This document shows, piece after piece, positions 48,985 through 59,213 of a stretch of DNA of 64,000 nt. The position numbers and the translations under genes were made by a program. Source of the stretch: Halomonas halmophila (GTDB lineage: Bacteria > Pseudomonadota > Gammaproteobacteria > Pseudomonadales > Halomonadaceae). Every line of letters begins with the position of its first letter. The stretch's first letter is position 1. The stretch is from NCBI RefSeq assembly GCF_006540005.1, contig NZ_BJOC01000003.1:124001-188000 (forward strand), read 5' to 3'. The notes beneath the pieces were generated by a model. The model had not been told where the DNA came from, did no database searches, and saw only the letters and a list, made by a program, of their open reading frames with translations.

Positions 48985-49899
48985 ATGACTGAACACGCTT
49001 CCGATACCCGCTTTCTGCACCCGCGCTACTGGTCGGCCTGGCTGGCCATCGGTGCCATGTATGCTGGCGCCTGGCTGCCCTGGCGCGTCAAGATGACGCT
49101 CGGCAAGGGCATCGGCCTGCTGGCTTGGCGTTTTGCCAGGCGTCGCCGGCACATTACCGAGACCAATATTCGGCTCTGCTTCCCCGAACTGGAGGCGGCG
49201 CAGCAGCGCAAGCTGGTCAAGGATACCTTCCTGGCCAACGGCATGGGCATTCTGGAAACCGCCACCGGTTGGTGCCGGGACCCCGAGCACCTGCGCCATC
49301 GTGTGGTCTTCGAGGGCCAGGAACACATGGCACGGCTCCAGACGGAGGGCCAGGGTGCCCTGATCATCGGCATCCACTTCTCGACGCTGGATCTCGGCGG
49401 CGCCCTGCACTCGTTGTTCTTTCCCGCCGACGCGGTCTATCGGCCGCACGATAATGCGCTGTTCGAGCGTTTCATGACCCGCGCTCGCCTTCGCATCTTC
49501 GGTAGCACCATTGATCGGCATGATCTGCGTGGCGTCGTGCGTCACCTCAAGGCCGGGCACAACGTCTGGTATTCCCCGGATCAGGACTTCGGCCGCGAGG
49601 CCAGCGTCTTCGCCCCCTTCTTCGGGGTGGAAGCGGCCACCGTCAGGTTGACCGCCAAGATCGCCCGGATGACGGGAGCGCCGGTGATACCCCTGATCTT
49701 TCATCGTGATACCGATGACAAGACTTACCGCCTGGAATACCTGCCGCCACTGGAGGACTTTCCCAGTGGTGACGAGCATGCCGATGCCGCGCGCATCAAC
49801 GCGGTGATCGAAGCCGCCATCCGCCGCCACCCGGAGCAGTACCTGTGGCTGCACCGACGCTTCAAGACCAGGCCCGAGGGCGAGCCCAAGCTGTACTGA
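48985..49899 (+). CDS. LpxL-family lipid A biosynthesis acyltransferase
   Basis: A 304-aa membrane-anchored acyltransferase of the LpxL/HtrB family that adds a secondary acyl chain to Kdo2-lipid IVA. The catalytic HX4D motif is HFSTLD (about residues 130-135), with WYSPDQDFGREASVFAPFFG later. A hydrophobic N-terminal anchor lies at about 15-40. Start: ATG 48985 with GCGAGAG upstream, or ATG 48955 overlapping alr. The stop codon lies in the left arm of a perfect 15-bp hairpin. Confidence 0.88.
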   Translation: MTEHASDTRFLHPRYWSAWLAIGAMYAGAWLPWRVKMTLGKGIGLLAWRFARRRRHITETNIRLCFPELEAAQQRKLVKDTFLANGMGILETATGWCRDPEHLRHRVVFEGQEHMARLQTEGQGALIIGIHFSTLDLGGALHSLFFPADAVYRPHDNALFERFMTRARLRIFGSTIDRHDLRGVVRHLKAGHNVWYSPDQDFGREASVFAPFFGVEAATVRLTAKIARMTGAPVIPLIFHRDTDDKTYRLEYLPPLEDFPSGDEHADAARINAVIEAAIRRHPEQYLWLHRRFKTRPEGEPKLY

Positions 49900-49920
49900 A
49901 GCTTCGCTTCAGTACAGCTT
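49888..49920 (+). terminator. Perfect 15-bp hairpin across the acyltransferase stop codon
   Basis: AAGCTGTACTGAAGC and GCTTCAGTACAGCTT are exact reverse complements around TTC. The left arm encodes the last codons and the TGA stop. The right arm is followed by GGGAGC rather than T residues. It may protect the mRNA end or act with the adjoining heptamer-repeat element. Confidence 0.7.
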
Positions 49921-49924
49921 GGGA

Positions 49925-50016
49925 GCTGTAAGCTTTAAGCCGTAAGCCATAAGAAAACCCCACGAACCTGAGGTCAGTGGGGTTATTCTTACAGCTTAAA
50001 GCTTACGGCTTATCGC
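49925..50016. repeat. Opposed heptanucleotide repeats around a hairpin core
   Basis: Left heptamers GCTGTAA, GCTTTAA, GCCGTAA, GCCATAA (49925-49952) flank a core with AACCCCAC and GTGGGGTT (49956-49984). Right heptamers TTACAGC, TTAAAGC, TTACGGC, TTATCGC follow (49989-50016). Each right unit is the reverse complement of a left unit, but in the same left-to-right order, so they pair only approximately as one hairpin. The element lies between two convergent genes, and belongs to the class seen at 2976, 5838 and 52565. Confidence 0.8.
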
Positions 50017-50030
50017 TCCGGCGAAGCCGG

Positions 50031-51692
<1,662 letters not shown>

Positions 51693-51846
51693 GGAATCTC
51701 ACTAGGGTTGGAGGTTCGGGGTTGGAGCCTTGATGGCTCTGATGATAGTGGTCGCAGCCCGGAAAGGCTAGAGAGTGACCGACAATGCAGGCTCGGGGCC
51801 GCGGCCTGAAGGCGGCCCGGCGTGTCGGCAGGGGCGTTGCCTGGCC

Positions 51847-52050
51847 TTATTCTTCCTCGTCCAGGTCGAAGTCCCAGTCATCCTCGATGTCGCGTTGCAG
51901 GCGGCGCTCTTCCAGCAGGTCCTCCAGGCGCCGGCGGGCCCGCAGCCGGTCCGCACGGCTGGCAGGACGCTCCGGAGTGGCGTCGGCATCCGTGTCGTCC
52001 TCGGGGGCTGCTGCATCGTAATCTTCATCGTCCAATGTGTCGGGGCGCAT
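51847..52050 (-). CDS. PA3496-family small acidic protein (putative envelope integrity)
   Basis: A 67-aa soluble protein, N-terminal acidic (DDEDYDAAAPEDDTDADA), then a basic helix (RADRLRARRRLEDLLEERRL) and an acidic tail ending in DLDEEE. This resembles the short conserved gammaproteobacterial family named after P. aeruginosa PA3496, with a loosely defined envelope role. GGGAGGAAATCGC lies before the ATG, which fixes the start at 52050 rather than at earlier in-frame codons. Confidence 0.68.
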   Translation of the reverse strand: MRPDTLDDEDYDAAAPEDDTDADATPERPASRADRLRARRRLEDLLEERRLQRDIEDDWDFDLDEEE

Positions 52051-52283
52051 GCGATTTCCTCCCATGGCCGGCCGCTTTCCTCGGGAGCGGCGGTTGCCAG
52101 CGTTTCCTCGCCAGTGCCGCAGGGCGGCGCAAGGCAAGGGCACCTGCCGGCTATATAAGACGAGATCGCCCTGAGTGCAAGCCCTGACACGCGAACGGCC
52201 GATAGTGGCGAGCCGGTTCACTAGGCCGGGGCCTCGGTTAGACAGTAGTATGGGGATTCCTTTCTGCCGAGATTCGGGGTCCT

Positions 52284-52553
52284 ATGTCACGTGTTCGAAT
52301 TCAGTACTGTACCCAGTGTCAGTGGTTGCTGCGCAGCGCCTGGTATGCGCAGGAGTTGCTTTCCACCTTCGGCGAGGCGCTGGAGGAAGTGGCGCTGGCC
52401 CCCTCCCATGGCGGGCATTTCGAGATCTTTCTCGATGACGAGAGCCTCTGGGAGCGCAAGCGCGATGGTGGCTTTCCGGACAGCAAGGTGCTGAAACAGA
52501 AGGTCCGCGATCGTCTGGACCCGGAACGTGATCTGGGGCATGTCGATCGATAA
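52284..52553 (+). CDS. SelT/SelW/SelH (Rdx) family thioredoxin-like protein
   Basis: An 89-aa protein of the Rdx family with the redox motif CTQC (IQYCTQCQWLLRSAWYAQEL) near the N-terminus. In selenoprotein members the second position is Sec; here it is CxxC, so no selenocysteine insertion is needed. A thiol-disulfide role is likely but no partner is evident. The start has only a weak upstream ribosome site. A heptamer-repeat array begins 11 bp after its stop. Confidence 0.82.
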   Translation: MSRVRIQYCTQCQWLLRSAWYAQELLSTFGEALEEVALAPSHGGHFEIFLDDESLWERKRDGGFPDSKVLKQKVRDRLDPERDLGHVDR

Positions 52554-52564
52554 TGCGCTACGAA

Positions 52565-52634
52565 GCGTGAGGCGTGAGGCGTGAGGCGTGAGGTGTGAGG
52601 TGTGAGGCGTGAGGCGTGAGGCGTGAGGGGATAG
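52565..52634 (+). repeat. Single heptanucleotide array (GCGTGAG)
   Basis: Ten consecutive 7-bp units: GCGTGAG four times, GTGTGAG twice, GCGTGAG three times, then the degenerate GGGATAG. In the register used above each is NNNNRAG. Unlike the other loci there is no opposed array downstream. It lies between the SelW-like gene and the EamA transporter gene. Confidence 0.9.
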
Positions 52635-52685
52635 GTCGCGACTGGCGTTCGGGGCGTTTTTTTACAGAATGAGCGGGGAAGTTTC

Positions 52686-53579
52686 ATGACAGCGGATCGT
52701 CGCGCGATTCTCTATGGGTTGGGGGCCGTTGGCTTGTGGTCGACGGTGGCCACGGCCTTCAAGGTGGCACTGGGTCATATGTCGCCCTTGACCCTGATGT
52801 GCATCGCCTCGGTGGTTTCCTGGGCGCTGATCGGCGTGCTGGTGTGGTATCGGGGCGAGGGGCGCGAGGCATTGCGCCGTGGCTGGCGCACCGCCGCCTG
52901 GGCAGGCCTGATGAATCCCGCAGCCTACTACCTGGTGCTGTTTGCCGCCTATGATCGCCTGCCGGGTCAGGAGGCCATGGCGCTCAACTATACCTGGGCA
53001 TTGACCATGGCGCTGCTCGCCGTGCCGATACTTGGCCAGCGGCTGACCCGCATGGACGTGCTGGCGGGGTTGATCGCCTACTCGGGGGTCTGGGTGATCG
53101 CCACCCGTGGTCAGGTGTTCAACGTGAACTTCGCCGACCCGCTGGGCGTCGGCTTTGCACTGGTCTCGACCTTGATCTGGGCTTTGTACTGGCTGCTCAA
53201 CACGCGTGATGCTCGCCCGCCACTGGTGGCGCAATGGCAGAATTTCAGTGTAGGAGTGCCGGTGTTGCTGGTGATGTGGTGCCTGGGCCCCGAGGTTGAG
53301 TGGGTCGGGGCGACCGGGTTGGCAGCGGGCGTCTATGTGGGGTTGTTCGAGATGGGCATCGCCTTCGTGTTCTGGCAAATGGCGATGCACACGGTATCGC
53401 GTACCGCCCGGATATCGAACCTGATCTTTCTTTCGCCGCCGGTCTCGCTGCTGCTGCTGTTCTTCGTCGTCGGTGAACCCATCCTGCCCTCGACCTTGGT
53501 GGGACTGGTGCTGATCCTTGGCGGGCTGGGGCTGCAGCAGCGACAGAAGGCGCCGGCCGCGGCCAGCGCCCAGCAGTGA
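52686..53579 (+). CDS. EamA/DMT-family transporter
   Basis: A 297-aa membrane protein with about ten helices in two EamA repeats (about 8-140 and 150-285). VGLWSTVATAFKVALGHMSP at the start and LAGLIAYSGVWVIATRGQVF at the end of the first half are family-like. DMT members export amino acids, sugars or metabolites; the substrate is unknown. GCGGGGAAGTTTC precedes the ATG. Convergent with tesA 10 bp away. Confidence 0.85.
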   Translation: MTADRRAILYGLGAVGLWSTVATAFKVALGHMSPLTLMCIASVVSWALIGVLVWYRGEGREALRRGWRTAAWAGLMNPAAYYLVLFAAYDRLPGQEAMALNYTWALTMALLAVPILGQRLTRMDVLAGLIAYSGVWVIATRGQVFNVNFADPLGVGFALVSTLIWALYWLLNTRDARPPLVAQWQNFSVGVPVLLVMWCLGPEVEWVGATGLAAGVYVGLFEMGIAFVFWQMAMHTVSRTARISNLIFLSPPVSLLLLFFVVGEPILPSTLVGLVLILGGLGLQQRQKAPAAASAQQ

Positions 53580-53589
53580 GGCAACATGG

Positions 53590-54282
53590 TCACGCGCCGT
53601 CACCCGCATCGGCGAGCGCCACGCCGGCGTTTTTCAGCAGAGGGGCAAGTACCGGCCAGACGTTGTCGAGCACTCTGGGCTGGGCCTCGGCGGTGGGGTG
53701 AATGCCATCTTCCTGCATCAATGCGTCTTTCAAGGCCACGCCTTCCAGCAGGAAGGGCAGCAGCGGCACCCCGAAGCGCTCCGCGAGATCGGCGAAGACC
53801 TGCCTGAAAGCGTCACGATAGGCCTGGCCATAGTTGGGAGGAATATCGATACCGAGCAGGGCGACCTGCGCCCCGGAGGCCTGACTGGCCTCGATCATCG
53901 CGGCGAGGTTGGTGCGCATCTGCTGGGGAGAAAGGCCCCGGAGACCGTCGTTGCCGCCGAGTTCGATCAGAACAATATCAGGATCATGTTGCCTCAATAA
54001 CTCGGGCAGGCGGGTCTTGCCGCCGGCGGTGGTCTCGCCACTGATGCTGGCATTGACGACTTCGGCCTTGCCCTCCAGACGTTCGGCCAGCAAGCTGACC
54101 CAGCCGGCGTCACGCTCGATGCCATAGGCCGCGCTCAAGCTGTCGCCCATGACCAGCACCACGGGTCCTGAAGCGGCCCAAAGTGGGCTGCTGGCCAGCC
54201 ACAGGAACATCGCCAGCCAGACCCGCCGCAGGAGCGGTGGTAGGGGCTTGCGAACTCGAACCACGGGGGAATGCTCCAGCAT
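53590..54282 (-). CDS. tesA: TesA-like periplasmic esterase/lysophospholipase (GDSL/SGNH)
   Basis: A 230-aa exported SGNH hydrolase; signal peptide about residues 1-36 (ending SSPLWA). Block I is VLVMGDSLSAAYG (Ser), followed by NASISGETTAGG, IELGGNDGLRG (Asn) and DGIHPTAEAQ with Asp and His. It acts as thioesterase, protease-I-type esterase and lysophospholipase. GAGGAGTTGGAC precedes the ATG at 54282, whose codon overlaps the ATG of the divergent ybbA. The tesA-ybbA-ybbP arrangement matches E. coli. Confidence 0.9.
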   Translation of the reverse strand: MLEHSPVVRVRKPLPPLLRRVWLAMFLWLASSPLWAASGPVVLVMGDSLSAAYGIERDAGWVSLLAERLEGKAEVVNASISGETTAGGKTRLPELLRQHDPDIVLIELGGNDGLRGLSPQQMRTNLAAMIEASQASGAQVALLGIDIPPNYGQAYRDAFRQVFADLAERFGVPLLPFLLEGVALKDALMQEDGIHPTAEAQPRVLDNVWPVLAPLLKNAGVALADAGDGA

Positions 54283-55000
54283 GTCCAACTCCTCGCACGC
54301 GAATGCCAATACGCCGATTCTACACGCCGAGGGCCTGAGCAAGGAGGTCGTCAGTGGCGAACGCCGCCTGATTATTCTGCAGGCCCTGGATATCGAGGTG
54401 CAGGCCGGCGAGAGCGTCGCCATCCTGGGGCAGAGCGGGGCAGGCAAGTCGACCCTGCTGGGGCTGCTGGCCGGCCTCGACGCGCCGAGTGGTGGCCGGC
54501 TGGCCATGTTCGGGCAGTCGCTGGGGGATCTGGACGAGGATGGCCGGGCCGGCCTTCGCGCCGGGCGTGTCGGCTTCGTGTTCCAGAACTTCCAGCTGTT
54601 GCCGACACTGACTGCCCTGGAAAATGTGCTGATGCCGCTGGAGTTGACCGCGGTCCGCGATGCCGATCGTCTGGCCCGACGCTGGCTGGAGCGCGTGGGG
54701 CTTGGCGAGCGACTCGACCATCTGCCCAAGCAGCTGTCCGGTGGTGAGCAACAGCGAGTGGCCCTGGCAAGGGCCTTCGTGACCGGTGCCGAGCTGGTGT
54801 TCGCCGACGAGCCGACCGGCAACCTCGACCCCGTCACCGGGGAGCGTATCATCGACACCTTGTTCGAGCTGAATCATGAAGCCGGTACCACCCTGGTGCT
54901 GGTCACCCACGATCATGCCCTGGCACGACGCTGCGATCGTTGCCTGCAGCTGACCGACGGGCACCTGGTCGAGATGATGCGCGACGAGGTGGGCGCATGA
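54281..55000 (+). CDS. ybbA: YbbA-like ABC transporter ATPase (LolD/MacB type)
   Basis: A 239-aa ABC ATPase of the MacB/LolD group: Walker A ILGQSGAGKSTLLGLLAG, FVFQNFQLLPTLTALENVL, signature LSGGEQQRVALARAF and Walker B LVFADEPTGNLDP. It powers the adjacent FtsX-type permease YbbP. The start ATG at 54281 shares two bases with the opposite-strand tesA ATG (CATG); GGGGGAATGCTCCAGC precedes it. The ybbP start overlaps its stop (ATGA). Confidence 0.9.
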   Translation: MSNSSHANANTPILHAEGLSKEVVSGERRLIILQALDIEVQAGESVAILGQSGAGKSTLLGLLAGLDAPSGGRLAMFGQSLGDLDEDGRAGLRAGRVGFVFQNFQLLPTLTALENVLMPLELTAVRDADRLARRWLERVGLGERLDHLPKQLSGGEQQRVALARAFVTGAELVFADEPTGNLDPVTGERIIDTLFELNHEAGTTLVLVTHDHALARRCDRCLQLTDGHLVEMMRDEVGA

Positions 55001-57567
55001 CGGGCTCGGCACGTCTCTGGGGCCTTTCCTGGCGCGGCCTGAAACGCGACATGCGAGCTGGCGATGTGCGCGCCCTGTTTCTGGCCCTGGCGCTGGCCGT
55101 GGCCGCCTCGACCATGATCGGTTTCTTCCTTGATCGCCTCGACCGCGGCCTGACCCGGCAGGCCGGGCAACTGCTGGGTGGTGATGTGGTGCTCGAGCAA
55201 TCGCGGCCCTTCGACGCGGCACTGCGCGAGACGCTCGAGTCCGCGGGGCTGACGCTGTCGGACCAGGTCGACATGGTGTCCATGGTCAGTCAGGACGATG
55301 CCTTCCAGTCGGTGAGTCTCAAGGCGGTGGATGATGCCTATCCGCACTATGGTGTGTCGCGGATTGCGCGAGGCGACGAGGTGGCTGAGGTGGCGTCCGG
55401 GCCCGCGCGTGGCGATGTCTGGATCGCGCCGCGTCTGGCCATGCTGCTCGATGCCGGGGTGGGCGACAGCCTGCGGGTCGGCAGCGCCGAGCTGCGCGTG
55501 GATGGGGTCATCGAGCGTGAGGCCGATCCCTCGGCGGGTTTCGGCAACTTCAATCCGCGTTTGATGATGCATGTGGACGACCTGCCGGCCACGGGACTGG
55601 TGCAGGAAGGCTCGCGCATCGAATACGAGCTGCTGGCCGCGGGCTCGGCCGAGGCGGTGGCTTCGGTGGCACCGGTGCTCGCACGCCTGCGCGGCGAGGG
55701 TGTCGAGGTGCAGGATGTGCGCGAGGACCGGCCGCGACTCGGCAGTGCCCTGGAGCGGGCCGACCGATACCTGAGCCTGGCCGGACTGGCGGCGGTCCTG
55801 CTGGCTGGCGTGGCGGTCGCCATGGCCACACGGCGTTATGTCGAGCGTCACCTGGATACCGCGGCGCTGTTACGCTGCTTCGGGGCCAGTCAGCGCGATC
55901 TGGTGGGGCTTTTTGCCTTGCAATTGCTGTGGCTGGCGCTGGCCGCCTCACTGGTCGGCGCCCTGGTCGGGCTGGCCGGTCAGGCCCTGCTGCTGGCACT
56001 TCTGGGAGCGGTGATGCCCATCGATCTGCCGCCGCCGGGACTCCTGCCGCTGGGCATGGGCATCTTTACCGCGCTGGCCGTGCTGGCGGGCTTTGCCGGT
56101 CCTACGCTGCTTCGCTTGCGACGCGTCAGCGCGCTGAAGGTCTTGCGCCGCGAGCTTGATCCGCTGCCGGCCTCGGCTTGGATCGTGGTGGTCATGGCGG
56201 CGGCGGTCTTCGGTGGTCTGTTGTGGCTCTACTCCGGGGATGGGCTGCTGGCGCTGGGCTTGCTGCTGGGAGGAATGATCGCCCTGGTCGTATTATGGGG
56301 ACTGGGGAGTGTCCTGCTAAGGCTGCTGGCCAGACTCTGTCGGCGGCTGCCGCACGAGACCGGCTCGCCGGATAATCCCTGGCGGGCTCTGAGAATGGGC
56401 GGTCAGCAGTTGGCGCGCCGACACAATGCCAGCCTCGGCCAGCTGCTGGCATTTGCCGCGGCGCTGTTTGCCATGGCCATGATCGCCCTGGTGCGTGGCG
56501 ATCTCCTGAACGCCTGGCAGGCTCAGCTCCCGGAGGACACCCCCAACCACTTCGCCATCAACATTCAACCCGGCGAGCGCGACGCCTTCGAGGCGGCACT
56601 CAACGAGACCGCTGACGCACACAGTGCTCTTTACCCAATGGTGCGCGGGCGCATTACTGCCATCGAGGGGCAGTCGCCGCAGGATGTCGTGCCGCAGGAG
56701 GCGCGGGGAGATAATGCCCTGCGGCGTGAGCTCAACCTGACCTGGAGCGACGAGGTGCCCACCGGCAATCGACTGGTGGCCGGTGAATGGTTTACGGCGT
56801 CTTCTACCGATTCGTCGGGCTGGATGAGTGCAGTAGACGCCCGGAAGGTCGCACCGATTTCCCTGGAAAGTGGCCTGGCCGAACGACTCGGTCTGGGCGT
56901 TGGCGACACCCTGACATTCAGCGTGGGCAGCGAAACGGTGAAGGGCCGGATTACCAGTCTGCGTGACCTCGACTGGGACAGCTTCCGGCCGAACTTCTAT
57001 GTCATCTTCCCGCCCGGCGTACTGGAGGAATTCGGCCACAGCTACATCACTGCCTTTCACCTCGACACGGCCGAGCGTGGCGTGTTGCTCGGCCTGGTCG
57101 AGGACTTCCCGGCGGTCACCCTGCTGGATGTCGAGTCGATCCTGTCGCGGGTTCGCGAGGTCCTCGATCAGGTCACCCGTGCCGTCGAGCTGGTCCTTGT
57201 CCTCGTACTGCTGGCGGGCATCAGCGTGCTCTATGCGGCGCTGGTCGCGAGCATGCCGGTACGTGCCCATGAAGCGGGCCTGCTGCGTGTGTTCGGCGCC
57301 GGCAATCGGCTCCTGGCCAGGGTCCAGGGTGCGGAGTTTGCCCTGCTGGGGCTGGCCAGTGGCCTCCTGGCGGCATTGCTGGCCGAGCTGGCCGCAGCCG
57401 GTATCTATCTGACCTGGCTTGACCTGGCGCCGCGCTGGCACCTGGGGCTCTGGCTCGGCTTGCCGCTGGTTGGCATCTTGCTGGTCGGCGTCATTGGCCA
57501 GCTGTTGTCTCGGGGTCTGCGGCGGCAAGCCCCCATGGCCAGTCTGGGGCTGCTCGGTGAAACCTGA
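54997..57567 (+). CDS. ybbP: YbbP-like FtsX-family ABC permease
   Basis: An 856-aa inner-membrane protein with N-terminal and C-terminal FtsX-type permease bundles (about 20-40, 260-460 and 720-850) separated by large periplasmic domains. VLLAGVAVAMATRRYVERHL and ISVLYAALVASMPVRAHEAG are the coupling-helix regions. It probably works with YbbA in envelope lipid or lipoprotein handling, with TesA as a nearby periplasmic hydrolase. The start overlaps ybbA by four bases. Confidence 0.88.
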   Translation: MTGSARLWGLSWRGLKRDMRAGDVRALFLALALAVAASTMIGFFLDRLDRGLTRQAGQLLGGDVVLEQSRPFDAALRETLESAGLTLSDQVDMVSMVSQDDAFQSVSLKAVDDAYPHYGVSRIARGDEVAEVASGPARGDVWIAPRLAMLLDAGVGDSLRVGSAELRVDGVIEREADPSAGFGNFNPRLMMHVDDLPATGLVQEGSRIEYELLAAGSAEAVASVAPVLARLRGEGVEVQDVREDRPRLGSALERADRYLSLAGLAAVLLAGVAVAMATRRYVERHLDTAALLRCFGASQRDLVGLFALQLLWLALAASLVGALVGLAGQALLLALLGAVMPIDLPPPGLLPLGMGIFTALAVLAGFAGPTLLRLRRVSALKVLRRELDPLPASAWIVVVMAAAVFGGLLWLYSGDGLLALGLLLGGMIALVVLWGLGSVLLRLLARLCRRLPHETGSPDNPWRALRMGGQQLARRHNASLGQLLAFAAALFAMAMIALVRGDLLNAWQAQLPEDTPNHFAINIQPGERDAFEAALNETADAHSALYPMVRGRITAIEGQSPQDVVPQEARGDNALRRELNLTWSDEVPTGNRLVAGEWFTASSTDSSGWMSAVDARKVAPISLESGLAERLGLGVGDTLTFSVGSETVKGRITSLRDLDWDSFRPNFYVIFPPGVLEEFGHSYITAFHLDTAERGVLLGLVEDFPAVTLLDVESILSRVREVLDQVTRAVELVLVLVLLAGISVLYAALVASMPVRAHEAGLLRVFGAGNRLLARVQGAEFALLGLASGLLAALLAELAAAGIYLTWLDLAPRWHLGLWLGLPLVGILLVGVIGQLLSRGLRRQAPMASLGLLGET

Positions 57568-57646
57568 TGGATCGGCGGTGTTATCGTCATATCGGCATCA
57601 TCGAAATCCGGCATAATCAAGCATCAACCACCAAGGAGCGGGTGTA

Positions 57647-59071
57647 ATGAAGACACGATTCCTACCAGGCAAGTCGGTTTGCGTCATGGGGCTGAGCGCG
57701 CTGTTGTTGATCGGCACCGGGCCGGCCCAGGCCGATGCCGAGCGTCTCGAGGCGGACCTCCGGGCACTGTTTGCCGAGCGCCCGGGCGAGCTGACCATCG
57801 GTGATGTCTCCGAGAGCATGCTGGGCGGCGAGACAAGCGCGACCAATATCGATTACGTCAGCGAGCAGGGGGAGCGCCTTTTGATCGACCGCTACGTCGT
57901 CGAGGGCGATTATGACGACCCTGACCAGGTGCTCATGGAAGGGATCAGGATGGCCGACGAGCAGGGCGACGCGGCTGGCACCATCGAGGTGCAGCGCCTG
58001 GTGGCGACCGGTCCATCTCGCTCGGTATTGTCACTCGAGGACTGGTTGACCGACCTCGAAGCCGAGCAAATGGTGGTCGAGGGCCTGAGCGTCGAGCGTC
58101 GTGGCAGCGTCGTGTTCGATGACACGACCCAGCCGGCACGCACGCTGCGTAATCCGCGGCTGGCCATCGAGCGCCTGGAGCTCGAGTCGCTATCGCCACA
58201 GCACATCGGCAGCCTGGTGGCCCGCAACATCAGCGGCAGTGCCGAGGCCATCGGGGATCTCGGGGATGGTGAATTCAGCCTGGCCAGCCTGGACCTTCAG
58301 GGGCTGCATGACCTGCACAGCCAGGATGAGGCGCGGGCCGACCGTGTGGAACTCGAAGACCTTGACATCAGTGCACAGGGGCTCTCGACCACGCTGGAGC
58401 GGCTGCTGATCGACAGCGACATGACCGATGGGGCCGGTGGCTTGTGGCTGGAATCGATGAACCTTGATCTGGCCGGGATGATCGAGCTCGCCCCGGCCGA
58501 GAAGCGAACCCGGCTGCGCATGATGAGCAATGTGCTGACCGGCGGCAGCGGCCAGCTGACGCTGGATGCCGCCTTCGATGGGCAGTGGGAGGAAAAGGGT
58601 GGCAATCGGGCCCTCTTGATCGGCGAGAGCCGAGTCACGGCCGGGGAAGCCTTTCGTTGGACCTTCGACAGTGAAACACCGGCGCGCCTGCCGGAGGGCG
58701 TCGAGCCGGCCTCCTACCTGACCCGTCTCGACAGGCTGGATGAGGTTACCCTGTTGGGGGGCGAGGTCGAGACTACCCTGACCGACCTCGGCCTGTTCGG
58801 CCGCTTGCCGGCCATCCTCGCCACCATCCAGGGCATGAGCGAGGCCGACTTTCTGGCCCAGGCGCGCACCCAGGCCAAGGGGCTGGGCAGCATGTTCGGG
58901 CCGGAAGCGGCCCGGCTGCTGGGCGGGCTGGTCGACATGATGGAAGGCAAGGCCAGCGAGCTTGTCGTCCACCTCTCGCTGCCGGAAGGCGGTGAGCATG
59001 AGGTTGAAACCCTGGCCAATGATCCCCTGGTGTTGCCCAGCAAGCTGGACATGAAGGTCCAGACACGCTGA
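57647..59071 (+). CDS. Exported protein of unknown function (474 aa)
   Basis: I do not recognise the family. The signal peptide covers about residues 1-30 (hydrophobic [15 protein letters not shown]). The rest is rich in Leu, Glu and Asp and appears to be repeated beta/alpha segments, many ending in Leu-Glu-rich pieces ([38 protein letters not shown]). No Cys pairs, catalytic motifs or transmembrane segments after the signal are seen. AAGGAGCGGGTG precedes the ATG. It stands between ybbP and glyA as a single gene; a periplasmic or outer-membrane location is likely. Confidence 0.8.
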   Translation: MKTRFLPGKSVCVMGLSALLLIGTGPAQADAERLEADLRALFAERPGELTIGDVSESMLGGETSATNIDYVSEQGERLLIDRYVVEGDYDDPDQVLMEGIRMADEQGDAAGTIEVQRLVATGPSRSVLSLEDWLTDLEAEQMVVEGLSVERRGSVVFDDTTQPARTLRNPRLAIERLELESLSPQHIGSLVARNISGSAEAIGDLGDGEFSLASLDLQGLHDLHSQDEARADRVELEDLDISAQGLSTTLERLLIDSDMTDGAGGLWLESMNLDLAGMIELAPAEKRTRLRMMSNVLTGGSGQLTLDAAFDGQWEEKGGNRALLIGESRVTAGEAFRWTFDSETPARLPEGVEPASYLTRLDRLDEVTLLGGEVETTLTDLGLFGRLPAILATIQGMSEADFLAQARTQAKGLGSMFGPEAARLLGGLVDMMEGKASELVVHLSLPEGGEHEVETLANDPLVLPSKLDMKVQTR

Positions 59072-59213
59072 GCGGTCGAGTCGATGCTTCAGAATTTCTC
59101 AAGCCTGGATGAGAAATGATGGACCTTCCCGTGACGGCCTCTCATGTGAAAGCCGTCATGGGCTGGGGTATGATGAGCTTCCTGATTATCCACCCAAGCG
59201 AGGTCCTGAGCCG

